Part shown: one piece after another, positions 1 to 7,986 of the stretch
Numbering within the stretch: position 1 is the first letter of the stretch
Layout of the letters: each line of letters begins with the position of its first letter
Source of the DNA: a virus
Reading direction: 5' to 3' (one strand)
IMG/VR virus record: IMGVR_UViG_3300021185_000724
Coordinates: 1-22,862 of that record
Length of the DNA: 22,862 nucleotides
The notes under the pieces: generated by a model
Told to the model about the DNA's origin: nothing
The model's database searches: none
What the model saw: only the letters and a program-made list of their open reading frames with translations
Program-made: the position numbers and the translations under genes

Positions 1-687
1 GAGGTCAAGAACTTCGCACGATTGAGCGGCATTGGTACGAAGCGTAAGGTAGTCGTGCTTGATGAGGCTGATGGCCTCACCAATCAAGCACAAGACGCAA
101 TGCGTGGTATCATGGAGAAGTATGCACAGAAGGTGTTGTTTATCCTCACCGCTAACTATGCAGACAAGATACGCCCCGCAATCAAGAGCAGGTGTACGGT
201 GTACACATTCCACCGTGTATCAGCAGAGCAGGGTGCCTCTCATCTTACACGCCTCACTGAGTCGTGCGGTGTCCCTACAGATTGGGAGCCGTTCTACGGT
301 GATGTAGTGGAGTACCACGGTGGCGACTTGCGTGCCGCTGTTGCATCCCTTGAGCGCATCCCTAAGACGGCTGATGCAATCAAACAATTCACCATCAAAC
401 ATCAAGAAGATGATTGGTGGGATTTTACCGTCAAGAACAAGTGGAACGAATTGCGTGAAAACTTGCTTGACACATTACACTCTACTGGCGATAGGTTGTC
501 CTTCATGAACAACTTCCATCGTACCATCCGAAAACAGTTTGATAGAGATGCCGACACGACATTTGCAATCATGGCTGTGTGGGGGGATATGATGAAGTAT
601 GTGTATGAGTGGCCCGGTTCGGGTGAGTCCTATGTTGAGGTACTTGTCGCACAGTTGAAAGAAAAAATAGAGGTGAAACAAAAATGA
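1..687 (+). CDS. rfcS: Replication factor C small subunit (clamp loader), 5'-truncated
   Basis: This is the C-terminal part of an archaeal-type clamp-loader small subunit, the AAA+ ATPase that opens the PCNA ring and places it on primer-template DNA. The frame is open from base 1, so the gene begins before the window and the Walker A region is missing here. A TTG at 22 is only an internal codon. The sequence shows Walker B (VVVLDEAD, with DEAD encoded at 61-72) and the SRC motif at 187-195 that carries the arginine finger. The spacing and wording between them (AMRGIMEKY, then ILTANYADKI, then IKSRC) are typical of RFC small subunits. A helical collar-like region follows. The stop overlaps the next start as ATGA at 684-687, which suggests translational coupling. 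With PCNA and PolB downstream, the replisome assignment is secure. Confidence 0.93.
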   Translation, partial: EVKNFARLSGIGTKRKVVVLDEADGLTNQAQDAMRGIMEKYAQKVLFILTANYADKIRPAIKSRCTVYTFHRVSAEQGASHLTRLTESCGVPTDWEPFYGDVVEYHGGDLRAAVASLERIPKTADAIKQFTIKHQEDDWWDFTVKNKWNELRENLLDTLHSTGDRLSFMNNFHRTIRKQFDRDADTTFAIMAVWGDMMKYVYEWPGSGESYVEVLVAQLKEKIEVKQK

Positions 688-2030
688 GTACATGGAAAGA
701 TACAGATGAATACGAAGACATTGACGACAGTGATGCCCCAACAGGCAACGGCTTCGGCACCGTGGTGGAAACAAACACTACGGGTGGCCTACCGAGTAGT
801 GTCGTTGACAGGCTGAAAGCATACGCTGAACGAACAGGAAAGGGTATTGGAGAGGTAACGAATGAGTTCCTTGAAGAACTCAAGACACAGCATAACTGCG
901 ATGACCCAAGCATTGAAGACGAAGACTTGTTGATTGATTGGGCTGAACAAATGGTTGTACAAACCCGCCGACAAAGCGGTGGAGGTAACAGTAAACTACA
1001 GACATGGGTTGGTAGTTTCCTCGGTGTCGCTGACAAGAAGCGTGACCGACTGGCGAACATTGTGCGAGCCAATATCAAACTCTTCAAGGAAGACCCCGAA
1101 GAGGCAATCAGTAGTGGTCGTCTTGGTGTCTATTCAAAGACAGATGGCGTATGGCATTTGACTACTAAGGAAGGTACCGTAAGTACCGAGATTCCTACAG
1201 TGGAAAACCCTGTCCCACCACACGGTGTCAAGCATGACAACATGTGGGTATGTCTTACATCCTACGACAACAAAGCCGCCCCGTCTAAGAAGATGGGTCG
1301 CTACGCTTACTTCCTCGGTGGGGAAGAAGAAGACTTCGTGAAGAACGGTAGCATTGCACTATGGCGCATTGACCTAACAGGTGACAATGTGTATCAGCAA
1401 ATCACTACTGGTCGTCCTTGTAAGGTACAGGTTGTACCGCCTCGTGACAATGCGAATGAGGCTTTCAAAGATGTGCTGACTACATACACTGACTTTGAGA
1501 TTACATACACTGATGAGTTCGTTGGTGATGATGTGCGCCCACTACTCCATCCTTCACGGTTTTGGACAAATGGAGAGTTCCATGAGATGTTTGTACATAT
1601 TGACTCGTTGGAAGAAGCCTACGAAGAGCGTAAGCAACACTACACAGCAGGTGGCGAGAAGCGTTCCTACGGGCCGCTTGTCATCACTAAGGGTACGGTG
1701 TCCCGTATGTCCACTGAGCCTCGTGAGAGCGAGTACGATGAGGAAGGACACAACTACAACATGACTCTCTCAAGCAGTATCAGTGGCGACATTGATTGTT
1801 GGGTGCCCGGAGCAGTGGGCAAGTGTACGCAACCCTTCACCTCTCATTGGGGTGATGATGCGTTCCCATACGCTGAGAAGTCCACCGTCTTTGTCTTTGG
1901 CCGTATCGGTATGAAGACACGAGATGGACTTACTACTCCCAAACTAACGGTGTTCGGTGTCTATGCAGACCCACGCCGCTCCCGCCGTCGCATGACTGGT
2001 GGAGATACAGATGTGGGGCAATTTAACTGA
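684..2030 (+). CDS. Uncharacterised replication-block protein, possible RPA/SSB-like protein
   Basis: No family is recognised with certainty in this 448-aa protein. The N-terminus is acidic (DEYEDIDDSD), followed by a helical stretch at about residues 37-140. The middle is mixed alpha/beta with many short hydrophobic strands. The C-terminal third (about 330-435) looks like a beta-barrel: VITKGTVSRM, an acidic loop, then strands around STVFVFGRIG and LTVFGVYADP, as expected of an OB fold. The tail is Arg-rich (RRSRRR). Lying between the clamp loader and a RecA-like ATPase, it is a reasonable candidate for the virus's single-strand DNA-binding protein, but that is inferred from context and strand pattern only. 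The start is the ATGA overlap with the clamp-loader gene. The gene is intact, with base use like its neighbours. Confidence 0.42.
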   Translation: MSTWKDTDEYEDIDDSDAPTGNGFGTVVETNTTGGLPSSVVDRLKAYAERTGKGIGEVTNEFLEELKTQHNCDDPSIEDEDLLIDWAEQMVVQTRRQSGGGNSKLQTWVGSFLGVADKKRDRLANIVRANIKLFKEDPEEAISSGRLGVYSKTDGVWHLTTKEGTVSTEIPTVENPVPPHGVKHDNMWVCLTSYDNKAAPSKKMGRYAYFLGGEEEDFVKNGSIALWRIDLTGDNVYQQITTGRPCKVQVVPPRDNANEAFKDVLTTYTDFEITYTDEFVGDDVRPLLHPSRFWTNGEFHEMFVHIDSLEEAYEERKQHYTAGGEKRSYGPLVITKGTVSRMSTEPRESEYDEEGHNYNMTLSSSISGDIDCWVPGAVGKCTQPFTSHWGDDAFPYAEKSTVFVFGRIGMKTRDGLTTPKLTVFGVYADPRRSRRRMTGGDTDVGQFN

Positions 2031-2036
2031 GGTGAT
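2029..2036 (+). promoter_or_regulatory. Strong Shine-Dalgarno site for the RecA-like gene
   Basis: GAGGTGAT is complementary over 8 bases to the anti-Shine-Dalgarno sequence at the 3' end of archaeal 16S rRNA. It lies 5 bases before the ATG at 2042 and overlaps the TGA stop of the preceding gene, so it fixes the start at 2042. The same octamer precedes the PCNA gene. Confidence 0.75.
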
Positions 2037-2041
2037 GAACT

Positions 2042-2998
2042 ATGGCGGGATTTGGAAAAACAGCAGAAGCACAGAAAGAAGTAGCAAAGGTACAGCAGGT
2101 AGCCCCTGCTCCTGTAATGGATGCCTTCGCTCACTTACGACTTGAAGAAGAAAAGATGGGTCAAGAAAAGATGACTCACATGTTTATCGGTGTAGCAGGA
2201 TTTGACGGTACAGGAAAATCGGGTATCGTTGCCTCAGCATTTGATGAGTATGTCAAGGAGAACCCCAATGCAATGATGCACGCAGTTGACTTTGACATGG
2301 GAGTAGCCATGCTTAATTCAGCAGTAAATGAAAACCCGAACATCAAGTCATGGAAACCATGGCAGATGAGCGTGAGCGACCGTACTGCATACGACTATCC
2401 GGGCACGCATCAGCGTGTCATGGACATCATGAAATACATTCTACAAAAGGTGGAAAGTGGTGAAGAAGAAGTATGGGGCGTACTCGTAAGTGGTCTTGAT
2501 TCATGGTTGGAGATTTGTACCAACAACATGCGTATCATTGACTTGGGACTTGCGAAGGACGGTATTGATTCCGCAGACATGCGTGGAGCAGGTGAAGGTA
2601 AGCGAGTGGAGCGACAGTCCGATTGGGCTATCCGTAACACCCGTTTCCACCAACTCACGGCTCTCTCCCGTAGCCTCGTGCGTGCGGGTGTCCGTGTCTT
2701 TTGGGAGACTCACCTTCGTGCTACTAATTTCTCCTACGGTAAAGAAACCGATACTACTTCTTGGATGCCCGAATGGGAGAAGAAGACCAACAATTACCTT
2801 CCTACCATCATTTGGATGGAGCAAGAGGAACACTACGATGATGACGGCGTACTCACTAAGACCGAGTACAAGGCCCGCTTCAAGAAGTGTAAAACCAACC
2901 CTGCTCTTCAAGACCAAGCACGCACTGTGTTTGTGACTCGTCCGAATGGTCAACCGGAATGGTTCGGACTTTCCGAACTATATGATGGGAGTTTGTGA
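2042..2998 (+). CDS. RecA/RadA-superfamily ATPase, Sak4-like
   Basis: This is a 318-aa P-loop ATPase of the RecA/RadA group. Walker A is GFDGTGKS at residues 53-60, and a hydrophobic Walker B strand ends in VSGLD with the Asp at residue 153. Upstream of Walker A is only a short Lys/Glu-rich leader, so there is no helix-hairpin-helix domain like that of full-length archaeal RadA. The short single-core layout is closer to phage Sak4-type annealing proteins, which promote single-strand annealing or strand exchange during recombination-dependent replication. The position beside the putative SSB and PCNA fits that role. The start at 2042 has a strong GAGGTGAT ribosome site. A host-derived RadA paralogue with reduced activity is the main alternative. 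Confidence 0.72.
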   Translation: MAGFGKTAEAQKEVAKVQQVAPAPVMDAFAHLRLEEEKMGQEKMTHMFIGVAGFDGTGKSGIVASAFDEYVKENPNAMMHAVDFDMGVAMLNSAVNENPNIKSWKPWQMSVSDRTAYDYPGTHQRVMDIMKYILQKVESGEEEVWGVLVSGLDSWLEICTNNMRIIDLGLAKDGIDSADMRGAGEGKRVERQSDWAIRNTRFHQLTALSRSLVRAGVRVFWETHLRATNFSYGKETDTTSWMPEWEKKTNNYLPTIIWMEQEEHYDDDGVLTKTEYKARFKKCKTNPALQDQARTVFVTRPNGQPEWFGLSELYDGSL

Positions 2999-3136
2999 TA
3001 CTCAAAGTGCATCCCGTACAATGAGAGGGGTTTTGGTAAGTAATGAATGGGTTGGTGTACTGGGGGCAGTCACCATAAAAGGTTCTATTCCGCCGACGAG
3101 GGGTGTGTTTCCCTCTCCCCATTCCCCCTTCTCACT

Positions 3137-3144
3137 GAGGTGAT
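3137..3144 (+). promoter_or_regulatory. Strong Shine-Dalgarno site for the PCNA gene
   Basis: GAGGTGAT lies three bases before the ATG at 3148. It sits at the end of a 149-base non-coding gap (2999-3147), the longest in the + strand block. The gap also holds a C/T-rich tract and a possible small hairpin (GAGGG at 3098-3102 with CCCTC at 3111-3115). No convincing TATA box is visible in the gap. Confidence 0.7.
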
Positions 3145-3147
3145 ATT

Positions 3148-3900
3148 ATGACAAAGATTAGAATAGACAGAAAAGAGTTGCTTGACTTCCTTACCTCATT
3201 CGGTAAGGGTGTGACTGATGTACGCATGAGTTGTGTAGGCAACCGCCTCACTGTTGAGGTAGGCTTTTCATCTTACTACTTGCGTAAGCAGGTGGTAGGG
3301 GTTACAGTGGATGAGGAAGGTATCATTCACATCGCTTTGTTGGAAAAGGCAATTGCATTTCTCAAGGCGAGTAAGCAGGACAATGTAACACTGCGTCAAG
3401 CGAAGGAAACAAAACCCCTTCACATAGAAGCAGGAGGAAACAAGTTGCAGATACCAAGTACAGATGATATTACCTCAGCGGCAAAGACAGTCGTAGTTCG
3501 TAAGATGCTTGAGCAGTCATCCGAACAGGGATGGAGTTCTTTTGCGGGTGATGAGTTGAATGTACACGCTACTCTCAAGACGAAGGACTTGATTTCCCTC
3601 GCAGGGATGAAAGGATTACTGGCGAAAGATTCCTTGTACAAGATGCGTATTCATTGTGGTGAAGGAGAGTTCGGTATCGTGGCTGGTAAAGCCGCTACTG
3701 GAAGACTCTTCACTACACTACCTGCTCTTGACACCGATGGGCCTAACGCTACCATTCAATCACACTTTGGTGAATGGTTACCTACATGCCTACAGTTCCT
3801 TGATGATGGGAATGCTCGGCTACATATGGGAGATGGTACCCTTGTTATCTTTGAACAACAGAATACTTTACTGATGATTGTAAACGAGAGTGATATTTGA
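3148..3900 (+). CDS. pcn: DNA sliding clamp, PCNA-like
   Basis: The 250-aa length is typical of archaeal PCNA (about 245-250 aa), which forms a ring that tethers PolB and other DNA enzymes. Sequence similarity is weak, but the order of elements fits a two-domain clamp. The N-terminal half has a helix of the LLDFLTSFGKGV type, a beta pattern, and LEKAIAFLKASKQDNVTLRQ followed by a strand in the place where PCNA has its central helix and loop. The C-terminal half repeats a similar pattern and ends with DGTLVIFEQQNTLLMIVN in place of the usual closing strand and APR-type tail. Its location directly before PolB, sharing one base (TGATG at 3898-3902), and after a clamp-loader subunit strongly supports the call. 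A degenerate viral clamp is the most likely reading. Confidence 0.68.
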   Translation: MTKIRIDRKELLDFLTSFGKGVTDVRMSCVGNRLTVEVGFSSYYLRKQVVGVTVDEEGIIHIALLEKAIAFLKASKQDNVTLRQAKETKPLHIEAGGNKLQIPSTDDITSAAKTVVVRKMLEQSSEQGWSSFAGDELNVHATLKTKDLISLAGMKGLLAKDSLYKMRIHCGEGEFGIVAGKAATGRLFTTLPALDTDGPNATIQSHFGEWLPTCLQFLDDGNARLHMGDGTLVIFEQQNTLLMIVNESDI

Positions 3901-6296
3901 TGATTGTTGATTACCTGTCGGATGACCCCTACGAGCCACCCACGATTTATGTGCGTACTCGTGGGGCCGATGGGGTACTGAAAGAGCGATACATCACGCA
4001 TGAGGATGATGACTTCGTGTACCCGTTTTGTTGGTTGCGACAGAATGCACCCAACTGGGTACTCAATCGCCTCACGAATCTTCATGGCCGTATCCTCAAA
4101 GATGAGGTAGGTGTTGGGATTGATGGTGGTAAGATATGGAAGGTTGAAGTGAACCATCCGAATGTTCTTTGGGAAATCAAAGAGAAAATCGGTAAGTGGA
4201 CTTACGAGGCTGACTTGAATTACCTTGACCAAATCCTTCTCACCAACTATCCCGATGAACTACCGGAGTTCCATCCTCGTAAGTGGTACTACGATTTAGA
4301 ATGGGCAACGACTGGTGATGGTATCATTACAGTCATGGCCGTGGCTGATACCCATGCTGAACACAATGTAGTGTTTGCATGGAGCGCAGAATCGTATCGT
4401 GATAACATCACTAAGACTGAATGGATAGACCGATACGAAGGATATGAACTTCGTACTTTCACTGACGAAGACAAGATGCTAATTGCGTTTGTTGAACACT
4501 TGGTAGAGTGTGACCCCGATATGCTGATTGCTCACGCAGGTGGTTGGGCTGACCTACCAAAGTTGTACAACAGGCTCGGTGCATTGCGTCATGACATTTC
4601 ACCACTCGGTACATTCCTTCCACCCAAGAAGGATGGGTCGGGTTACAGGACTACGGCTCAACCCATCAAAGGACGACTGGTATTTGATACAGCGGCACAG
4701 TGGGAAGAGGGTAGTGGCTTTGAGGGTGTATGGCAAAAAAGTGGGCGTGGTAAGGCACAGCAACGAAAACTTGCATGGTTCGCTACTGAACTTGGGCTTG
4801 GCTCAAAACTTACTGATGAAATAGAAGGTATGACTGTACACAACGGATGGAAAGAATACTATGATGATTTCGTAGATTACTGTTTGGTGGATACTACCTT
4901 ACTCCGTGACATTGATGTGAAGTTAAACTGTACTGATTTCCACCTCGCACTACAACAAGTGGCGGGTGTACAGTTCGGTAGTACCCACAATGTCAGTAGA
5001 TACTTCCGTGGTTTAATTGGTCGTAAAACAAATCTCAAGGCTCCTACCTCTTATCTTCTTGAGCGGCCCGAACTACAGGCGGCTTGGGTTATGCCTCCTG
5101 TACCGGGGCGACATGAAGATGTTGCACTGGTTGACTTTGCATCTCTTTATCCTAACATCATTCTCTCAGCCAATCTTTGTCACACTACTATGTGTGACCA
5201 ACCCGGCCCTAATGTTCTCACGCTTGACATACCTGCGAAGATGGACGACGATGGTAATTTCATGCCGGGTACGGGTGGTGTATTCCATTGGCGACAAGAC
5301 AAGGAAGGTTTGCTTCCAAAGGTAGTCAAGGATATGCTCGCTCTTCGTAAGCACTACAAGGGGCTGATGAAGGCCGCTACAGACCCCGATGAGAAGATGG
5401 GTTACAACATGTTACAGATGGCCGTTAAGGTCGCTGTGAACGCCGTGTATGGTATGCTTGGTAGCCGTAAGGTTCGTGGACAATGGAGCAGTTATGAGAT
5501 TGCTCAGTCCATCACCTACCTCGGTCGTGAATCAATCAGCATGTTAGTGAAGCGTAGCGAAGACATGGGCTACCGTGGCCTTGCAGGTCACACTGATTCG
5601 TGTTACATCCAAGTGCCCTTTGATGAGGCTGAGGAAGTAGCACAGAAACTCACTGACATTGCTCAAAACGAAATGGACTTGAAACATCTTGATGTAGAGT
5701 TGGAGGCTTTCTTCCCGTACTGGTTTACAGCAAGTGTCAAGAATCGCAACTTCGGTGTCAAGTCATGGCCTCTTGATGAGGCGGGTCAAATGAAAGTGAC
5801 GGGCTTTTCTATCAAAGCCTCAAGTGCCCCACCACTGACAAAAGATTTACTGGGTAAAGTATTCACCATGATTTCCACTGGAAAAGATGAGGGCGAAATC
5901 TTTGATGAAGTACGCCCTAAAATCAAGAAGGTGTTCTTGGGTGAACGCCCTGCTACTGATGCTTCTTCATACGGTTCAGTTAGAAAGAAACTACATGAGT
6001 ATGACAAGGTAGTACCTAACGCTATAAAGGCGGCACGGTATTCCAATGAGTATCTTGGTACAAACTATGAGAAGAACGACAGTGTACGATGGGTATTCAT
6101 TGATGATGTACCCGAAGGTCAACCTTACTGTAATGTTATTGGCTACGAAGATGAGCGACAACTCAGTGAGTACAGTATTGACTGGACTACTATCGTGGAC
6201 AAATGGATTCATCGTAAATTAAAGTCAGTGTACGAAACACTTGACTGGGATTTAGAAAGGCTTACGGCACGCCGAGTGCCGAGAAAATTATGGTGA
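3900..6296 (+). CDS. polB: Family B DNA polymerase with 3'-5' exonuclease domain
   Basis: This 798-aa replicative polymerase is complete. The exonuclease domain keeps its acidic residues: Exo I YDLEW with D132 and E134, Exo II with D218 (HAGGWAD, lacking the usual Asn), and Exo III YCLVD with Y327 and D331. In the polymerase domain, motif A is DFASLYPNII starting at D412. Motif B is KVAVNAVYG with K510, N514, Y517 and G518. Motif C reads GHTDS with H564 and D566, so the first Asp of the usual DTD is His. A KxRY-like thumb motif (VKNRNFG) follows. The start is the ATG at 3900, which shares a base with the PCNA stop; an in-frame TTG lies just before it at 3897. No intein or terminal-protein-specific insertion is obvious, so RNA-primed synthesis with the encoded primase is likely. 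Confidence 0.96.
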   Translation: MIVDYLSDDPYEPPTIYVRTRGADGVLKERYITHEDDDFVYPFCWLRQNAPNWVLNRLTNLHGRILKDEVGVGIDGGKIWKVEVNHPNVLWEIKEKIGKWTYEADLNYLDQILLTNYPDELPEFHPRKWYYDLEWATTGDGIITVMAVADTHAEHNVVFAWSAESYRDNITKTEWIDRYEGYELRTFTDEDKMLIAFVEHLVECDPDMLIAHAGGWADLPKLYNRLGALRHDISPLGTFLPPKKDGSGYRTTAQPIKGRLVFDTAAQWEEGSGFEGVWQKSGRGKAQQRKLAWFATELGLGSKLTDEIEGMTVHNGWKEYYDDFVDYCLVDTTLLRDIDVKLNCTDFHLALQQVAGVQFGSTHNVSRYFRGLIGRKTNLKAPTSYLLERPELQAAWVMPPVPGRHEDVALVDFASLYPNIILSANLCHTTMCDQPGPNVLTLDIPAKMDDDGNFMPGTGGVFHWRQDKEGLLPKVVKDMLALRKHYKGLMKAATDPDEKMGYNMLQMAVKVAVNAVYGMLGSRKVRGQWSSYEIAQSITYLGRESISMLVKRSEDMGYRGLAGHTDSCYIQVPFDEAEEVAQKLTDIAQNEMDLKHLDVELEAFFPYWFTASVKNRNFGVKSWPLDEAGQMKVTGFSIKASSAPPLTKDLLGKVFTMISTGKDEGEIFDEVRPKIKKVFLGERPATDASSYGSVRKKLHEYDKVVPNAIKAARYSNEYLGTNYEKNDSVRWVFIDDVPEGQPYCNVIGYEDERQLSEYSIDWTTIVDKWIHRKLKSVYETLDWDLERLTARRVPRKLW

Positions 6297-6300
6297 TAAA

Positions 6301-6468
6301 ATGAGAAGAGATGTATGTTGGCTTTGTGGTGGAAAACTAATATGGGGTGCTGACTTTGATGCACAAGATTACGGTTATGAGGGTGATGGTATAGTTGCTA
6401 CATTGTCATGTTCTAATTGTAATGCTAATGTAACTTATGTACTTTTAAACGAGGATGAGGAAGAATGA
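6301..6468 (+). CDS. Small zinc-ribbon protein (55 aa)
   Basis: A complete small frame starts at an ATG 4 bases after the polB stop and ends in an ATGA overlap with the next gene. The protein has two Cys pairs, CWLC near the N-terminus and CSNC about 30 residues later, which together can bind one zinc ion as a ribbon. The C-terminus is acidic (NEDEEE). Such ribbons in viruses often bind nucleic acid or act as transcription or replication accessories, but no specific role can be read from the sequence. The tight spacing on both sides supports a real gene. Confidence 0.72.
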   Translation: MRRDVCWLCGGKLIWGADFDAQDYGYEGDGIVATLSCSNCNANVTYVLLNEDEEE

Positions 6469-6653
6469 GTCGTATTGAAGATGAAGTGTGTAAGAAGATT
6501 GCTCAACGAGCAGAAGTAGGTAAGAGTAAGTATGGAGTTACTATGGAGACTGCGCCGCTATCCCGCCTTGAATGGCTCATCCATGCACAAGAAGAAGCAA
6601 TGGACTTAGCCGTGTACTTGCAGAAGTTGATTGAGATGGAGGTGGAAGAATGA
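6465..6653 (+). CDS. Short MazG-like/all-alpha NTP pyrophosphohydrolase-like protein (62 aa)
   Basis: The small protein is predicted to be all-helical. The core consists of a KYG motif (residues 22-24) and LSRLEWLIHAQEEAMDLAVYL, with E43, E44 and D47. This resembles the second half of the metal-binding ExxE...ExxD arrangement in MazG-like and related dNTP pyrophosphohydrolases that many marine phages carry as very short proteins. If active it would hydrolyse a nucleoside triphosphate to a monophosphate and pyrophosphate, probably as a dimer or tetramer. It overlaps both neighbours by 4 bases (ATGA). It is shorter than MazG domains (around 90-100 aa), so the catalytic assignment is tentative. 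Confidence 0.55.
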   Translation: MSRIEDEVCKKIAQRAEVGKSKYGVTMETAPLSRLEWLIHAQEEAMDLAVYLQKLIEMEVEE

Positions 6654-7684
6654 GATTCAATCCTAACGGTGATGATAGTCGTCCACGCATTGAAGACTAC
6701 CTTGCTGAAACAGGTCACGATGAAGAGGCTGAGTCCTACCGCATGAGTACCTATGCTTGGAATCCAATGGACACGCCCGATAAGAAACTGCGGGTCACCA
6801 AGTCAAGCCTTGGTACATTCGGCTGGTGTCGCCAACAATACTACCTTGAGAAGTTCAAGGGCTTGCGTGGGGAAACAGTTGACCACCACATACGAGGGCT
6901 GAATGTCCACGACATGATGGAATGGTTTTGGGCTAACTTCACTCAAGAACAGGAACAGGCCGTACTTAATTTACTGGTGAAAGGAAGAGAGGGTGAAGCA
7001 CGAGAACTGTTCTTTAGTGCGGTACCCCAACCTCCCGAACCATACGAGTTCGGGGAAGATGAACAAATCGCTCAGTGGTTGGAATGGAACTTCCGCCGAC
7101 TGGGACACACTATGGGAGAAGAGTGGCGACCCGCAGGGGTTGAGGCTAATATCCATGCCTACCGCTTCGTTGAAGTTGACGGTGAGGCTATTCCTATTCA
7201 CATCAATGGGTTCATTGATACACTGTTTCAAGACGGTGAAGGCTACGCCCTCATGGAATTGAAGACAGGTAAATACAAAGCCCGAAGCAAAGTACCCGCT
7301 ATGCGTAAGGAGATGGCTTTTTACAAAATGATGTTGGAGAACAGCAAGCACGCTGAGTTCCTACCTATCACCCATTGGGGATGGGAGTTTCCCGGCGGGG
7401 GTATCAACGGGGGCGAAGGGCCAACACTATACTACGAGCCTACTGAAAAGAAGTGGGCGGCAATGAAGTCTGTGGAGAAAGCACTGGAACGCTTAGTGAA
7501 GGCTCACATAGACATGGACTTCCCACCCGACCCGTGGATGGGTAGGAAGCGGGAAGATGAAACTCTTGAGGACTTGTTAGAACGCAACGGCATGAAATGT
7601 TCGTGGTGCGACCACAGGGAACACTGTTCCTTTTGGTCACTAACTGATGAGTTCCTTGATGATATAATGGAGGAAGATAAATGA
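6650..7684 (+). CDS. Cas4-like RecB-family Fe-S exonuclease
   Basis: This 344-aa protein carries the complete Cas4/AddB-type signature: a PD-(D/E)XK nuclease with a 4Fe-4S cluster. The nuclease residues are H87 (NVHD), D190 (GFID), E203 and K205 (ELKTGK), then Y225 in the position of the QxxxY motif (here ExxxY). The cluster cysteines are C60 near the N-terminus and C317, C320 and C326 near the C-terminus (CSWCDHREHC). Members of this family resect DNA ends in the 5'-3' or 3'-5' direction. There is no Cas1/Cas2 or repeat array here, so a role in viral recombination or end processing with the RecA-like ATPase is more likely than adaptation. ATGA overlaps on both sides place it in the same operon. 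Confidence 0.9.
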   Translation: MRFNPNGDDSRPRIEDYLAETGHDEEAESYRMSTYAWNPMDTPDKKLRVTKSSLGTFGWCRQQYYLEKFKGLRGETVDHHIRGLNVHDMMEWFWANFTQEQEQAVLNLLVKGREGEARELFFSAVPQPPEPYEFGEDEQIAQWLEWNFRRLGHTMGEEWRPAGVEANIHAYRFVEVDGEAIPIHINGFIDTLFQDGEGYALMELKTGKYKARSKVPAMRKEMAFYKMMLENSKHAEFLPITHWGWEFPGGGINGGEGPTLYYEPTEKKWAAMKSVEKALERLVKAHIDMDFPPDPWMGRKREDETLEDLLERNGMKCSWCDHREHCSFWSLTDEFLDDIMEEDK

Positions 7685-7986
7685 GAAATACAGTAATGTT
7701 ATTGGAGAAAGTATTGAGAGAAAAGTTGAGTAGTGACAAATACACTTTGCGCCTTAATTCAACAAAGAGTGGTAACCTGCCTAATCGTGCGGCGTTTGTA
7801 CGAAAGGTGTACAGGCAAACCACATTGGATGAATTTAATCAAAGTGGAATGGGAACTATCAAACCAGTCAGCGTGAAAGAAATTGTGTACACAGTACACG
7901 CACGCCATTTGAAAGAAGACAAGATTGGTGAACTACACGATGCACTTCTCAACGACTTGAATTTGTTTATGTACAAGCATCGGTGA
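7681..7986 (+). CDS. Hypothetical protein with a PCNA-binding (PIP-box-like) motif (101 aa)
   Basis: No family is recognised. The protein is basic, with an N-terminal helix (about 1-17), a central loop, and a C-terminal helical half (about 63-98). Residues 45-53 read RQTTLDEFN, which matches the archaeal PIP-box pattern Q-x-x-L-x-x-F with Asn in the last aromatic position. In archaea such a motif docks proteins into PCNA, so the protein might recruit or regulate the clamp; this is inference from one short motif in an apparently exposed region. It is coupled to its neighbours by ATGA at 7681 and GTGA at 7983. Confidence 0.7.
   Translation: MRNTVMLLEKVLREKLSSDKYTLRLNSTKSGNLPNRAAFVRKVYRQTTLDEFNQSGMGTIKPVSVKEIVYTVHARHLKEDKIGELHDALLNDLNLFMYKHR

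Noticed and set aside
569-1087. 172-codon minus-strand open frame under the clamp loader and the 448-aa gene.
   Set aside because: Low-complexity Ser/Thr/Pro-rich antisense product, explained by codon bias of the plus-strand genes.
3098-3115. GAGGG/CCCTC hairpin as a terminator or regulatory element.
   Set aside because: The stem is only 5 pairs with an 8-base loop and no T-tract follows; it can arise by chance in this purine/pyrimidine-rich stretch.
3021-3143. A 40-codon open frame starting with ATG in the gap between the RecA-like gene and PCNA.
   Set aside because: No ribosome site before its ATG, product looks low in structure and Pro/Ser-rich at the end, and the PCNA ribosome site lies inside its last codons. 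The gap is better read as untranslated leader.
3897-3899. TTG as start codon for PolB.
   Set aside because: The next codon is ATG at 3900, forming the TGATG overlap used repeatedly in this genome. TTG adds one residue without support.
3756-4232. 158-codon open frame on the minus strand under the PCNA and polB genes.
   Set aside because: Fully antisense to two strongly supported genes, with no ribosome site or recognisable protein features.
6650-7684. Cas4-like gene as a sign of a CRISPR adaptation module.
   Set aside because: No Cas1, Cas2 or repeat-spacer array is present. Stand-alone Cas4-like nucleases are common in archaeal viruses.
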